Assembly (NCBI GenBank): GCA_004835665.1
Contig: RBKR01000008.1
Coordinates: 124,001 to 188,000, forward strand
Source: Phoma sp. XZ068
Taxonomy: Eukaryota; Ascomycota; Dothideomycetes; Pleosporales; Didymellaceae
DNA length: 64,000 nt
Direction: 5' to 3'
The position numbers were made by a program, and so were the translations under genes. Every line of letters starts with the position of its first letter. Position 1 is the stretch's first letter. The notes under the pieces were generated by a model, which did not search any database, was not told the DNA's origin, and saw nothing but the letters and a program-made list of their open reading frames with translations. Positions 34,961 through 47,075 of this stretch are shown in pieces.

Positions 34961-36264
34961 TTATGTCGTCAGCCTATGGATCTCTTCAAAATAGAATTTC
35001 AGGTCGTCCGGCTTGACGAACGGTGTGATGCCTGGAAATGATTAGCACTTCAATTGCGGTTGTTTCACATATGGAATCTTACCATGACCAAGGTTGGCGA
35101 TCCAGCCCTGTTTTCCTCCACCGAATCCAGCAACCATGTTCTCAACCACCTTCGTGATCGACTCGTGGGTGCCGTACAGAATGCCTGGGTCTGCGTTGCC
35201 CTGCAGAACCTTGCCCTTCGACTGTGCAAGTTGGTATGCCTCGGCTGGGTCATGCAGCCAGTCCAGACCAATGGTGTTGTAGTTTGATTCGCAGAGTGCT
35301 GGCAATGCGTACCATGCGCCCTTAGCAAAGACGGTCATGGGAACGGGTTCCAGACCCTTAGCCTTTATACGGGCAGGCAGATTGTCGGCGATGTAGTTGA
35401 GGTATGGCAAGGAGAATTCCTTGAAAGACTGGGGAGAGAGCTCGCCCGCCCACGAGTCGAACACCTGGATCATCTACCAAAGTTAGTGTTGTCCACTTGC
35501 CAAAATCCCACAGAGCATACCTGGGCGCCAGCCTCTACCTGCAGAGCCAGGTACTCCACGCAAAGCTCAGCAATCTTCTGTAGCAGTGCTTTGCTGGCCT
35601 CTGGGTACTTGTACACCCATGTCTTGACTTGGATGAACATCTTGCTGCCACCGCCCTCGACCATGTAGCTCAACAGCGTCCAAGGCGCACCGCAGAAACC
35701 AATGAGAGGCACTCGACCAGCGAGCTTCTTCCTTGTCAGGGTGATGGCCTTGTAGACATAGTCCAATGATTCCTTCACATCGACGTTGCGCTCCATGACC
35801 TCCTTGTATTGCTCATCGTCCGGTGTCTGTAGTGGTTCGGGGAAGTGCGGGCCTTTCTTGTCAACCATGATGACCTCCATGCCCATTGCCTGAGGGATAA
35901 CGAGGATATCAGAGAAGATAATGGCAGCATCGACAAGGCCAGCGTAGCGGTCAATTGGCTGGAGGGTAAGGTTGGAGGCGATCTCCGGGCTGCGGCAGCA
36001 TTCGAAGAAGTCGTTCTTGCCCTTTTCTTCGTGGTATTCGGGTAGGTAGCGTCCAGCTGTGCCATTATTAGTACTGTGAGTGCGTCAACATACCAATAGA
36101 TAGCTTCATACCTTGACGCATCACCCACATGGGTGCACGCTCAACTTTCTGCCCTGCCAGATATCAGGACTCTTTTCTTTCTGTGGATCATTTCCATTCT
36201 GCTACTTACCCCACGCAGTTCGGAGGATCAGGTCGTTCTTCATCTCGTCGAATTGTGGCGCCAT
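34961..36264 (-). CDS. HEM12: Uroporphyrinogen decarboxylase
   Basis: Fifth enzyme of heme synthesis; it removes four acetate carboxyls from uroporphyrinogen III in the cytosol. Five exons inferred: 36210-36264, 36112-36153, 35521-36056, 35083-35473 and 34961-35031, giving 364 residues (yeast 362). The signature [15 protein letters not shown] is assembled across the second and third exons, with the catalytic-site arginines. Also clear are [46 protein letters not shown], the conserved Tyr in [35 protein letters not shown] and the end NLGHGITPF. It shares a 187-bp divergent promoter with the mitochondrial mismatch-repair gene MSH1. Confidence 0.98.
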
Positions 36265-36451
36265 TGTTGCTGCGAATTGTGAATTGTGAGACGAGTAGCC
36301 TCGGAATTCTATGATGAGGGAAGGAACAACCTCCGACTAACCCGAGCTGCGAACCCCGCGCTCCGCTCTCAATTTCCACTAGACCACATGCGGACGCGAC
36401 ATCTCAGACGCGCCTGCCATTCTATTGTAGCCGCATCGTCAACTAGAGATC
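36265..36451. promoter_or_regulatory. Shared divergent promoter HEM12 / MSH1
   Basis: 187 bp between two start codons pointing apart. Both products serve mitochondrial or respiratory function, so co-regulation is plausible, but no specific factor site is evident. Confidence 0.5.
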
Positions 36452-39400
36452 ATGCTTCTTAGGCATGCTCATTACACGACGCGTTTCAGACTGCTAACAT
36501 TGTCGCGAAGTCTGTTGCCCACTTCGCGGCTGCAAATCAAACCCTCACGTAGCTCCTTTTCAAGCTTGACGCGACCTTGCGCGAAACCACGTGCAACGCA
36601 ATTTGGAGGTGCGACATGGAACCAAGAGTTGCAACGTCGAGGTGCGAAGCGAAAGGCCTCGCTCAACCTCGAAGATGTGCCGCAAGGTACCATTGGATCT
36701 GATGCTCTTCCCCCTCAGGATGATGCAGAGCCAGAGTATCCTCCACTGCTGCAGCAGGTCCGAAACAATATGCTCAAGTTCAACCATTGCGTATTATTGA
36801 CTAGAGTTGGTGGCTTTTACGAGGTATGTGTACCCTTTTGGATCAATTGCATCTACTGACAGCACCAGCTCTACTTCGAACACGCTGATGAGTATGCTCC
36901 CCTACTGAACTTGAAGAAAGCTAAGCGGAAGCCGTCCAAGGGCAGTAAAAAACCTGCTGTGTCAATGGTGAGTAAATCGTAGACCATCTTTGTGCAAGTA
37001 CTGAGAAGACCAGGCTGGCTTTCCTGCGTATCAACTAGACCGCTACCTCAAGATCCTCGTTCAGGACTTGAGCAAGCATGTTGCCATCAGTGACGAATTT
37101 ATCAACGAAGCTCCGAACAGGGCGAAAGGCGAGCTACAATACACTCGACGAGTTTCTCGCATTATTACGCCCGGTACTTTGATTGATGAGCATTTCATGG
37201 ACCCCTGGGAGAACAACTATCTCCTCAGCATCCACGTCGACCCCAAGACGCTCGAGAAGGACAAAGCTGTCACGAAAAGCCCTGGGAGTTCCAACGTATC
37301 TTCAGTACTCAATCTACCTCGCACAGAGGTTGGCCTTGCCTGGATCGACCTTTCCAGTGGCGATTTCCTGACACAAAGCACGGACATTGCATCGTTACCT
37401 TCTGCTGTTGCTCGCATAAAGCCCAGAGAGATTGTACTTGATAGCATTTTTGAGGAGGCTGAGCACTCGCGCATTGTATCGATTCTACAAGAAGACGGAC
37501 ACATCATAACCTTCCAAGAACCGTCGACAGAACCGCTTACTGTGAAGGACTGGATACCCATGTTGGAGGATGTTGTCGACGACTTTGACCCCGCTAACTT
37601 CACGCCTGGCGAAGTGGCTGCTGGTGGCTCACTTCTACACTACGTCAAACACCAACTGCTTGGGTCCCGAACACGACTGCAAGCTCCGGTCAGACACCAA
37701 GCTGAAGATCACATGAGTATCGATAAGAACAGTCTGAGAGCACTCGAGATCAGAAGCACGATACGCGATGGCACATACGAGGGCAGCTTGTTGCACTCAC
37801 TAAAGAACACGGTCACCAAGAGTGGCACGCGTTTACTTTCGCAACGCTTGTGTATGTATCTCTTTTTCATCGAACGTACTTCGATTATCTAACAGGTTGC
37901 AGCCGCACCATCCATGTCCCTTTCTACGATCAACGATAGGCTCGATTTGGTTGAGGAGATGATTGAATATCCCCAGCTTAGGCAAGATGTCATAGCACTG
38001 CTCGGACAGACCTTCGACTCGCTTCGTTTGGTGACCAAGTTCACATACGGTCGTGGCGATGCCGACGACCTCATGGAGCTTTCGAAGACAATTGCTACTA
38101 CCTCCGACCTCTTCAACATCCTACGTGAACACACGACTGCTAGGAACGCAATCCCAATCGATCCAGGCAGCGAGCCTTCAGAATTGAGGCGGAGGCAATG
38201 TATGTCTGCACTAGAGCGAAGATTTGATCTCGAAGGTGTACGTGACCTTTCAAAGCGCATACAGGATACGATCGATGAAGATGCGCTCTCTGAGTATCAT
38301 CGTGCGGAAGACGAGCAGGCAGATGAGATGTCCGAGTTGGCGCAAGACGTTCTGGGCCGTGAAGCAGGCGAGGAGGACCTGAAGAACATGCCGAAGCGTA
38401 TTCAGCCAAAGCCACACGCGATCATAGGTAGCTACAAGAGCGCCACAGATGGAAGAGATGATATTTGGATCATGAAGCGTACGGCAAGTCCGGCTTTACA
38501 CCGATTGCATAAGTCGTTAGACTCCATGGGTGAAGCCAAATTCGAGCTTGAGATCAGGCTGCGTGGACAGATGGATGTCTCCAGCCTGACGCTCAAGTGG
38601 ACACCGAACCTTGCACATATTGCCCACGTCAAGGGCAAGGATGTGTCTCGCGTTACACCGCACTTTCCAAAGAGCTTAAGCAGCAGCAAGTCCACACGTT
38701 CGTTCCAGGTTCCTGAATGGACACAACTAGGTGCGCAGATGGACGAAACTCGCTTCCGCATCCGCAATGAAGAGCAGCGCGTGTTGGGAGAGCTACGTGA
38801 AGGCGTTGTCCGCAACCTTGTGAAGCTTCGGCGCAACGCAGCTGTGCTCGATGAACTCGACGTAGCATGTGCTTTTGCTCTTCTTGCAGTAGAGAAAAAC
38901 TTCACGCGGCCTATTATAACATCTGGAACAGCGCACAACATTGTAGGTGGTCGACATCCAGTTGTTGACAGTAGTAGTACAGACCAAGGCCGCAAGTTCA
39001 CACCCAACGACTGCATACTCGACGACAAAGAGCGCATCTGGCTCATCACCGGCCCCAACATGGCAGGCAAGAGTACATATCTTCGGCAGAACGCCCTTAT
39101 CTCAATCCTTGCCCAAACGGGATCGTTCGTGCCAGCGGAGTACGCGGAAATTGGACTTGTCGACAAAGTCTTCAGTCGGGTTGGCTCGGCAGACAACCTC
39201 TTCCTCGACCAGTCTACCTTTATGGTGGAGATGTTGGAGACTGCTCAGATACTGAAGGAGGCGACGCCGCGTTCTTTCGTCATCATGGACGAGGTCGGTC
39301 GAGGAACTACCCCTGAAGACGGCATTGCAGTAGGCTACGCTTGCTTGCATCACCTATACCATGTCAACCAGTGTCGAACGCTGTTTGCGACCCACTTCCA

Positions 39401-39737
39401 TGCTCTTACCGATATGACCAAGGACTTCGATAAGCTAGCTTGCTATTGTAATGACGTCCGCGAGGAAGAAGATGGCAAGTTCTCGTACGTTCATCGCCTG
39501 AGGAAGGGCGTCAACCGCGAGAGCCATGCCTTGAAGGTCGCCCGAGTTGCTGGTAAGCCTGAAACCCAACTGCTAGACCCCACTTACTAACTAACATTAG
39601 GCCTCCCTGAAGAAGCAATTGCTGTAGCCGCCAGTATTCGCAAACAGCTAAAACTCGATTCATCCAAACCAGCATCGGCTGCATATCCTGCCAAATCTAA
39701 TGTTACCCGTGGAAGCAAAGCTAATGTTGCGAAGTGA
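36452..39737 (+). CDS. MSH1: Mitochondrial DNA mismatch repair protein Msh1 (MutS homologue)
   Basis: MutS-family ATPase that protects mitochondrial DNA. Exons inferred: 36452-36823, 36869-36967, 37014-37851, 37903-39552 and 39601-39737, giving 1031 residues. The first 40 residues are rich in Arg, Ser and Leu and lack acids, a good mitochondrial presequence. The mismatch-binding loop is RVGGFYELYFEHA, the Msh1 form of GDFYE. Domains II-III follow (DLSSGDFLTQST, KSGTRLLSQRL). The ATPase domain has Walker A GPNMAGKST, the LDQSTFMVEMLE segment and Walker B FVIMDEVGRGTTPEDG, then FATHFHALTDM. The last codons before the stop (GCGAAGTGAGTC) also form a splice donor, so a further short 3' exon cannot be excluded. 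Confidence 0.95.
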
Positions 39738-40293
39738 GTCTACATGCACTTTATTGCTCCTGTTGGACAACACGCATTGTACCATATCTTGTATAACCCC
39801 GGCACAGCCCCACATGTTATTCTCCCGGCTCCAACATTATATACCCACCATCATGTACAATATATTGCTGCGCATGAAGCGTTCATTTCGCAAGCATAGA
39901 CTTCCCACTTAGGTATTCCGCTCGTCCTTGAGGCTACACAAGTAACCAAGTTTATCACGCTTCGCATGTATGTAGTGGTACGAGCACCGGCCGAGCAAAG
40001 CGCATGTGGAGCACGACGCACAAGCTCGTGCATACACCCTCTCGAAAAAGAATAGCGTGCTGAAGCCGGAGCGCCTGTGCAACCAATGTCATTGACGCTG
40101 AGCGACGCTGTTGACGCCGTTGCATCTCGGGCGTGGCCGGCGCGAACTAACTTAGTCTACCCCACACTCTTGTACCCGCTGGATTACCTGACAATCTGTC
40201 TGTATCGCTGTGACTTTCTCTTCAACTTCCTTCTTGGTTGACCACCTTTAACCACTGTCCTTCCTGTTTGCTTTAGGTGAAAGGTCTCTCAAT
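39738..40293. other. Intergenic: MSH1 3' flank and promoter of the next gene
   Basis: 556 bp. No gene, repeat or RNA recognised apart from a possible extra 3' exon of MSH1 near 39810. Confidence 0.55.
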
Positions 40294-41828
40294 ATGGGCG
40301 AAGTAAATCCATCGCCTACAGTTGCACCAACCTCTTATCCCCCACCGCAACAGATCTCATCCCACCTCACTCTTCAACCTCCACTGTCCCGCCGCGGCAA
40401 AGGACCGGGTCTTATTCTGATACTTGATCACTATGCGCTGATTGAGGCCAGTGAGAAACATCTGGATCCTCCACCGCTGCAGAAATGGGCCGAGGAGGGC
40501 TATGCAGTTGCGCAGGTCCTTGTGCCAGGGAAGGTGGAGGATGGTGGTGAATTTCCGCTGGGGAAGGCACTTGAGGTACTAAAAGGGTGTGAAGGGTGTG
40601 AGTTTGGGAAGGGTGTTGGCGTTGTTTGTGAGTGTTTCTTTTTTGTATCCATTCTAGAGTCGAGAATTGAGCGGTCGAGTGGAAAAGTTGGGAACACAAC
40701 ACACCGCAACAAGAATATTCAGAACACACAGCAATTTGCAAGCTAATCTACGATCTAGCCTACCTCTCCCGGATGCCCCTCTACGTCGAGGAAGCCGCAA
40801 TCCAGCACCCGGAAATCCTCGCCGCAGTATCCTACGGCGGCCGCCAGCTATCCACCCTTCACGAAGCCGACACAGCCCTCCCACCCCAACTCGTCCACGT
40901 CTCCGGTCCCAAGGTTGCACGTCGAGAATCACTCCCCTTTACCCCTGATCCAGAGCCTTCCTCCTCATCGCCAACCCAAACGCGGCCTGCCGGACTCGTG
41001 AAGACGTTCCGCTACGAAGACGCGCCGAGAGATTCTAACTGGATACTCCCCGCAGATCCCAGCTACTCGAAGCGTAATGCGGGAATCGCGCACACGAGAA
41101 GTGTAGCGTTCCTCAAGCCGTTCCTGAATGGACCGTACTTTGATCTTGAAGCGGTGTGGGATGAGCATTGTTTGTATGAGTTTGGGGAGAGGGCAGTGGA
41201 GAAGACGATGGCGACAATGGTTGCGCAACCTTATGTCAACCACATTCCTACCATGACGTGAGTCTTCCTCACTATTCACGGGACAGAGTCTTCCTGAAGC
41301 AACTGCGTACTGCTTTGTAGCAGTCGATATGACCGTACTGACGTTCCCAGCGGCGGCATCGGCAAAGAAAGACTAACAGCATTCTATACGCACCACTTCA
41401 TCTTCAGCAACCCGGACGACACGGCCCTCTCCCTCGTCAGCAGAACAGTAGGCACCGACCGCGTCATCGACGAATTCGTCTTCTCCCTCACCCACGACAA
41501 GGAAGTGCCCTGGCTACTCCCCGGCATTCCGCCCACCGGCAAGAAACTCGCGATCCCATTCACATCTGTAGTAGCCATGCGTGGGGATAGACTGTGTCAC
41601 GAGCATATTAGCTGGGACCAGGCGACGGCGCTGAAGCAGTTGGATTTGCTGCCGGAGTATGTGCCGTTTAGACACGCTATTGATGGGAAGGAGGCGCCCG
41701 AGGGGAAGAGGTTTGAGGTCAAGCTGCCGGTGGCGGGTGTGGAGACGAGTAGGAAGTTGGTGGATGAAGGGAGTGAGGAGAGTAATCTGCTGATGGGGAA
41801 GAATTGGAGGGAGGTGGACGATGCATGA
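40294..41828 (+). CDS. Dienelactone-hydrolase-like domain fused to SnoaL/NTF2-like domain
   Basis: Three exons inferred: 40294-40627, 40759-41257 and 41351-41828, giving 436 residues. The N-terminal half has the layout of a dienelactone hydrolase-type alpha/beta hydrolase (GLILILDHYALIEASEKHL, WAEEGYAVAQVLVPG, EILAAVSYGG, LVHVSGPK, SVAFLKPFL). The C-terminal part (from TGGIGKERLTAFYTHHFIFSNP) resembles SnoaL-like/NTF2-like folds known from fungal proteins of this arrangement. I do not see the nucleophile motif G-x-C-x-G where it should lie, nor the usual catalytic His near PG-x-H. The first intron is long (about 130 nt) and its ends are the least certain part of the model, so a missing motif could be a splicing error. 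Substrate unknown. Confidence 0.72.
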
Positions 41829-42297
41829 GGATACTTGGTGCCGGTAGTGATTATATGCGGGTGGACATCTGTAATAATATTGCACTTGGTTGATGTCAAT
41901 GTATTCAGAATGGTGGCTGAATGGTCGATACATAGACATGTAAGCTTGTCAGTGCTTTAAGGTGGGTCTAGCCGGAAGTTGGTCCGTTCAGCTTTTGTGT
42001 AGAACTTGAGAAGAAATGGTGAAGTTCCTCCTGCCATGTAGCTTCCTTTCGAAAAGGTCTTGAATTGGCCTTACTTCGGCTTCAAATTTCCTCTCTTCCT
42101 AAATACGCGTCGTTGCTACTTATTTTTCTCTCGATTCTGCCGTTTGCGTTGAAGCACGGTGACGTAGCATGCCGAACAGCCGTTGAGCAGGGATTCCAGC
42201 CAGGGTCCGTAGCTCCAGCCCCGCCGACCGTTCCGTCCATCACATCTCCCCGCGCCCAGACATCAAATGTCTTCCACGCTTCATTCCAACTTGTCGA
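41829..42297. other. Intergenic: hydrolase-like gene 3' flank and IQ-gene promoter
   Basis: 469 bp between two plus-strand genes. Nothing recognised. Confidence 0.55.
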
Positions 42298-44174
42298 ATG
42301 ATGGCGGAGGCTGAAGCTGTTCCGACAGCGACCGCAGACAAGACTGTAGGCCAGAGCTCGTCTGGTCATGGCACCGACCAAGAGCAGCATCAAGCAGCGC
42401 AATTGATCCAGCGCAACTACCGCGGATACCGTGAACGCCGCCAACTTCAGGGTATCGGGCTGGATGCTAGTGCACGCTGGGCAGAAGTAGATACTCCACA
42501 CCTCCCGTGACCAAACGTCCAAGTTGACAGTGCAACAGGCTGTACGAGACGGTTAGCCTACCTCTTCTTCGCCGTCAGCGCATCCTAACCGTCCCCCAGC
42601 GAAATGGCGCAACACCACGCGCCTCCAGTCGCGCGCAGACAGCAACCCAAAGCCAGACGCGTTGACGACCCCCGAGGAACGCGCGCGCGCAAACTCTGAA
42701 GTAGCGCGCAACAAGTGGAAGCGCGTGGGCGAAATCGCGCGCAGAGCGGGCGCAGACGATGCGCCTGATGTCTCCCCCTCTGATAGCGACGACTCGCGCT
42801 CGCCCGAAGAGCGCACGAACCAGCGGATGAAGAAGGGCGAGCAGAAGTCTGAGCGCGACAGGACGGCCAAGATGATGGACTTGCAGTATTTCCTCGAGAT
42901 GGTGGACCAGAAGCACCGCTATGGCTCGAATCTGCGCGCGTACCATGAGCACTGGAAAAAGGCTGAGACGCATGAGAATTTCTTTTACTGGCTTGACAAG
43001 GGCGAGGGGCGCAACTTTGAGCATCCGACTGTTTCGAGGGAGAGGCTGGAGAAAGAGCAGGTTCGCTACTTGTCGCGCGAGGAGCGGCTGAACTATATGG
43101 TGAAGATTGACGGTGAGGGTCGGTTATGCTGGGCGAAGAACGGTGAACGCATCAATACGACGACCGAGTATAAGGACAGCGTGAATGGGATTGTTCCTGT
43201 CGACGATGATACGCCTGCGTACGGGCCGAATGGGCAGCTGCTGCATGACGGGCAGAGCAAAAACTTCAGACACTCCAGAAGCTCGTCCATAACATCGAGC
43301 AGTTCGAGTTCAACTTCCTCGGGGGAGCACAGTGACGTTGAGGGCGAACACTATGTAAACGAGGACCTCGACCGAGCCAAGGGCATCAATAAGCTCAAGC
43401 ATGTATCAGCAGCGACAATACTCAACCACTTACTCCGCAGCTCAGTCAAACCCAACTCCTGGATTTTTGTAAGTCACCACAACCCACCACTCACTCCATC
43501 CTAACAACCCTCAGGTCGCCGACACCTCCTTCCGCCTCTACATCGGCATCAAACAATCCGGCGCCTTCCAACACTCCTCCTTCCTCCACGGCGCCCGCAT
43601 CTCCGCCGCAGGCCTCGTCCGCATCAAAGACGGCCAACTCCGCCGCCTCTCCCCTCTAAGCGGACACTACCGCCCGCCAACCAAAAACTTCCGCGCCTTC
43701 GTCCACAACATGCAAGACAACGGCGTCGACATGTCACGCGTCAGCATCTCGCGCTCCTACGCCGTCCTCGTCGGGCTGGAAGCGTACGTAAAAACGCGCC
43801 GCAAAGTAAAGAAATCCGTCCACGCTGTTAAAGACGCTGAGACGCGTGTTGTGCATCCCGAGGTCTACGAGAAGAAGGTCGAGGAGCAGAAGGATAATAG
43901 TAAGTCTGCGCAGCGCGAGAGGCAGTTGCTGGCGGACCAGGCGGAGAAGCAGGAGGCGGTAAGGAAGGAGAAGAGTTGGAAGAGGAGGCTGTGGAAGAGG
44001 ATTACGGGTGGGGAGAGGGAGGATGGGAAGGTGGAGGATGGGAAGGTGGAGGAGCTGGCGAAGGCTAAGGAGCAGCGTAGGAAGAAGGTGTTGAGTCGTG
44101 AGGGGCAGGATGTTGAGAGTGCGATTCCCCCCGATGGGAAGAGGGAGAGTTTGGGGGAGAGTAGGGTTGGGTAG
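42298..44174 (+). CDS. IQ-motif (calmodulin-binding) protein of unknown function
   Basis: Four exons inferred: 42298-42486, 42539-42551, 42600-43468 and 43515-44174, giving 576 residues. One IQ motif is clear near the N-terminus (AAQLIQRNYRGYRERRQL), predicting calmodulin or myosin-light-chain-like binding. The 13-nt second exon encodes AVRD and part of the next codon and is needed to join ARWAE to AKWRNTTRL in frame. The middle has a conserved-looking DLQYFLEMVDQKHRYGSNLRAYHEHWK block with W/Y residues, a Ser-rich stretch, then SWIFVADTSFRLYIGIKQSGAFQHSSFL...HYRPPTKNFRAFV, which looks like a folded beta-rich domain. The C-terminus is a Lys/Glu-rich coiled region. I believe it is a conserved fungal family but cannot name its role. 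Confidence 0.82.
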
Positions 44175-47075
44175 GCTGGGTAGGTTGGGTAAGGTTGTGT
44201 AAGGGTGAGGTGGTAATACTTAATTTATGATGTCTCTTACCTTTTTCCTTGATCGAGGTTGACATGCTGGCTGTGTCGTTTGATGTCTTACAGTCCTTTC
44301 ACACTGACGCTCATGCCATCACATACGTCTCCAACACTGCAAACAATCTTGACCCTGAATTCTTGACCTGCAAATAATTCTTCGTGTATCTTTTGACCCT
44401 TGAATGCGGTTTTCCGCATAAATAGCTGTTGTTGTGGTGCACAGGAATTTCCCATCATGTTAGTAGTTTGTTAATTCCGCAGAAAAATAGCTGTTCGAAT
44501 AGGCGTCGAGTATGGGTCTTCAAACTACAAAATCTTAGGCATTGAGGTACATGTGGACTTTGCAGAAGGGTGGGTATGGTTCGGTATTGACATTATGAAT
44601 CTTGCACAATTATACGAGCTCGAGGGAGTGCATTTGTAGACGTTGTGGTATGGTGATGTAATGTGGACTGCTTATCACATCGTCCAGTCCGCGAATATAT
44701 ACTCTGTTCGCGGAAACATTGGAGTATCACAGGGATTGATGACACAGCTGTGTTGATGCTCAGGAAAAGTTTAAGAATCATTCAATCAAGGGAGTTTTGT
44801 TGGTTAGTTATCAGGCATCGCGGACTGTCGATGTGCACATCACATCACGCAACTGCGATACGATCGATCACGTCTGCTCCGCAGAAGCGTTCCTGCATAA
44901 GCTCGCCGGCCGACAGTCTTAACATCGATGCCAACTCAATCACACTGCAGACATCACTCCTTCCATACGCTCTCACCGCACCATGCGCACCATCCCTCAC
45001 CGCCACATTCCATAGTCGCAAATCATACTACCCCGATTTATGATCTCCGCCTCCGCGGACCCTTGCAGCATCTTCCCATCTCAATGACCTGCACCCGTAA
45101 CGTTCGGCGCTGAGCGCCTTTCGCGCCCATGCAGCGTGATTCGATGGAAACTCGTCCTGGAGCGGAAACGCAGCCGCACATCAAGTCTATCCGGGGCCCA
45201 CGCGCCTACCCGGCGCGTTGCGACGCGGCTGGCTGGTGGAAGCGAGGACTGACATCATGCTCGGTCATGGATTCCGAAGTTCTGCAATGGCAAAGTATAC
45301 TTCTCGTTTCTGGGGTTCTGGAGCTTCGCTGTGTTTGAGTCTTCATTTCCAGACGTTGGCATGCCGGTACACTATGTGTAAGTGTTTCTGGAAGCAGGTT
45401 TTGCGCTGGGTAGTTGTGTGGTACGCTGGTGGTGGCTAGGCGCTGTCATGTCCGCGCCGTTTGATGATCGAATGCCGGTCCAGACTGATGGATCGAGAAG
45501 ATTGGAGATCGTCACAAACCGGCTACTTACGATTGGTCGGTTGCAGTGCATACCACAGGCTGCGGTGCTTCATGTTTGTGCTGGATTTGTAGACTTGTAC
45601 TGCCGTGGGACGCATTATTGCCTGTCAGCAACGTCAATTAATATCGTCGTAATACCCAAACATGCAGCAATCTTTGGCCTCAGGTACCGATAACCCGCGT
45701 CACTGAGATTTGAGTGTATCTTCAACAGCTAGTACATCGAGATAGCAATTCAGTTGTACCACGGTCGTTGCGTCTGCTCGTATCAGTCTCGCTGCCCCGT
45801 GCGTGCCCGTTGCACACCGCACTGTCCGCACGTTTCCTCCGTGACCCAGCAGACAGCCAGTGACGAAATTTCGGCGCTTCAGCTAGCGCACCCAAAGCGC
45901 GATCTCAACGGCGTCGGGCCAAACGTTGGGTCTCGCGTGCTGAACGGTCTGGCGGTATCCGATGTTGAACCTCGAATTTCATCTTTCAGCCAGAACTTCA
46001 CGAGTCCGGGGTGCATTTCGCCGCAAGTCGTTCCTGATCACCAGCAGCGCAGGGACGTCAGGGCCTCCCGCTCATTAATCTCCCATGCCGTCGTCTGAAC
46101 CCTATCCAAAGCGCTGCTTCCACCAACATGGAAGCTGCAGATGCGCAGCGGGGGCCGCGTCGTAAGCGAATGTGGAACAGGGGTTCGCACAGGGGTGCTC
46201 CCCGACGCGCTACGTCATGGCGACCGCATCACGTCGTGGATGCCACAACCTGCTTGGTCCACCGCACGGTAAGACTTGCTCTCTCTTGACGCCTCCGGAC
46301 TGTGCAAGCTTCTGATAGGAGCGGAATGCGGCAGGAGTCAGGGATACACGTTTTCGATCGTTGGAGTTTTGTGGAGAGGGCTGTTGCGCTGCCGTCGATC
46401 GGGCCTGGATCGTCCAGTGCAACGGGAAGACAACAGGTTTCGAGTCAAAGTGTGGCTAATTTGGAGAGTGGGTTGATGATGGTTGAGAGGGTACGACTTG
46501 GGAAGAAAGATGCCCAGTAGCTGTCTGCAGCGACCGTACTTCGTAGGTGATGATGTTGTCGAAGCTGTTGCTGAAGCATTCCAGCTCTAGATACCCATGA
46601 AAGATATCTGTCAACTTTTCGTATCAACGCGTTTCAGCCCACTTCCCGCGAGGCGTGTCTAAACTTGGCGGCCACTCGCTGCAGCCATCGCCGATGGGTC
46701 TCCATCCCAGTTCCCGCCACAGTCCACAATCCCTGTTGCAGCTCCTACCCGCGCTTGTCACCTCACTGAGTGGAGCTCTCTCATCATTGCTCCGCGAACT
46801 GGAACGTCGCCCCGCTCAAGGCTGGAGCAAGTGACGCAACTAACGTGTGGTTCGTCGGAATCTGTCGTACACACTCCAGTCGAGGGCCCCAAAACAGGTT
46901 CTCTCTACTTACTGTGGCGCGAGCTCCCCCTGCTACATGCCTCATGGAGCTTTACAGGTCGACGTCATACAGAGCAATCGCTCATCTGTCCCATTTTGAC
47001 CTCATAAATGCAAGCCTGCCTTGAAATCCTTGCTCATCTCTCAGCTACAAAGACGTTCCATCCGTCAATTGATAC
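44175..47075. other. Largest gene-free stretch; upstream region of the repeat-protein gene
   Basis: About 2.9 kb. Open frames of 100-126 codons occur (44663-45043, 45754-46098) but they overlap, lack motifs and have no consistent splice partners. A short run of GGGTAGGTT-like imperfect repeats lies just at its left end (about 44163-44200). I see no transposon ends, tRNA or rRNA. The pyrimidine-rich leader next to 47076 fits a promoter of a strongly expressed gene. Confidence 0.5.

Noticed and set aside
44663..46098. Short open frames (114-126 codons) in the 2.9-kb gap as hidden genes
   Set aside because: No protein motif, no coherent splice sites and several overlapping frames of similar length, as expected by chance in balanced-GC DNA.
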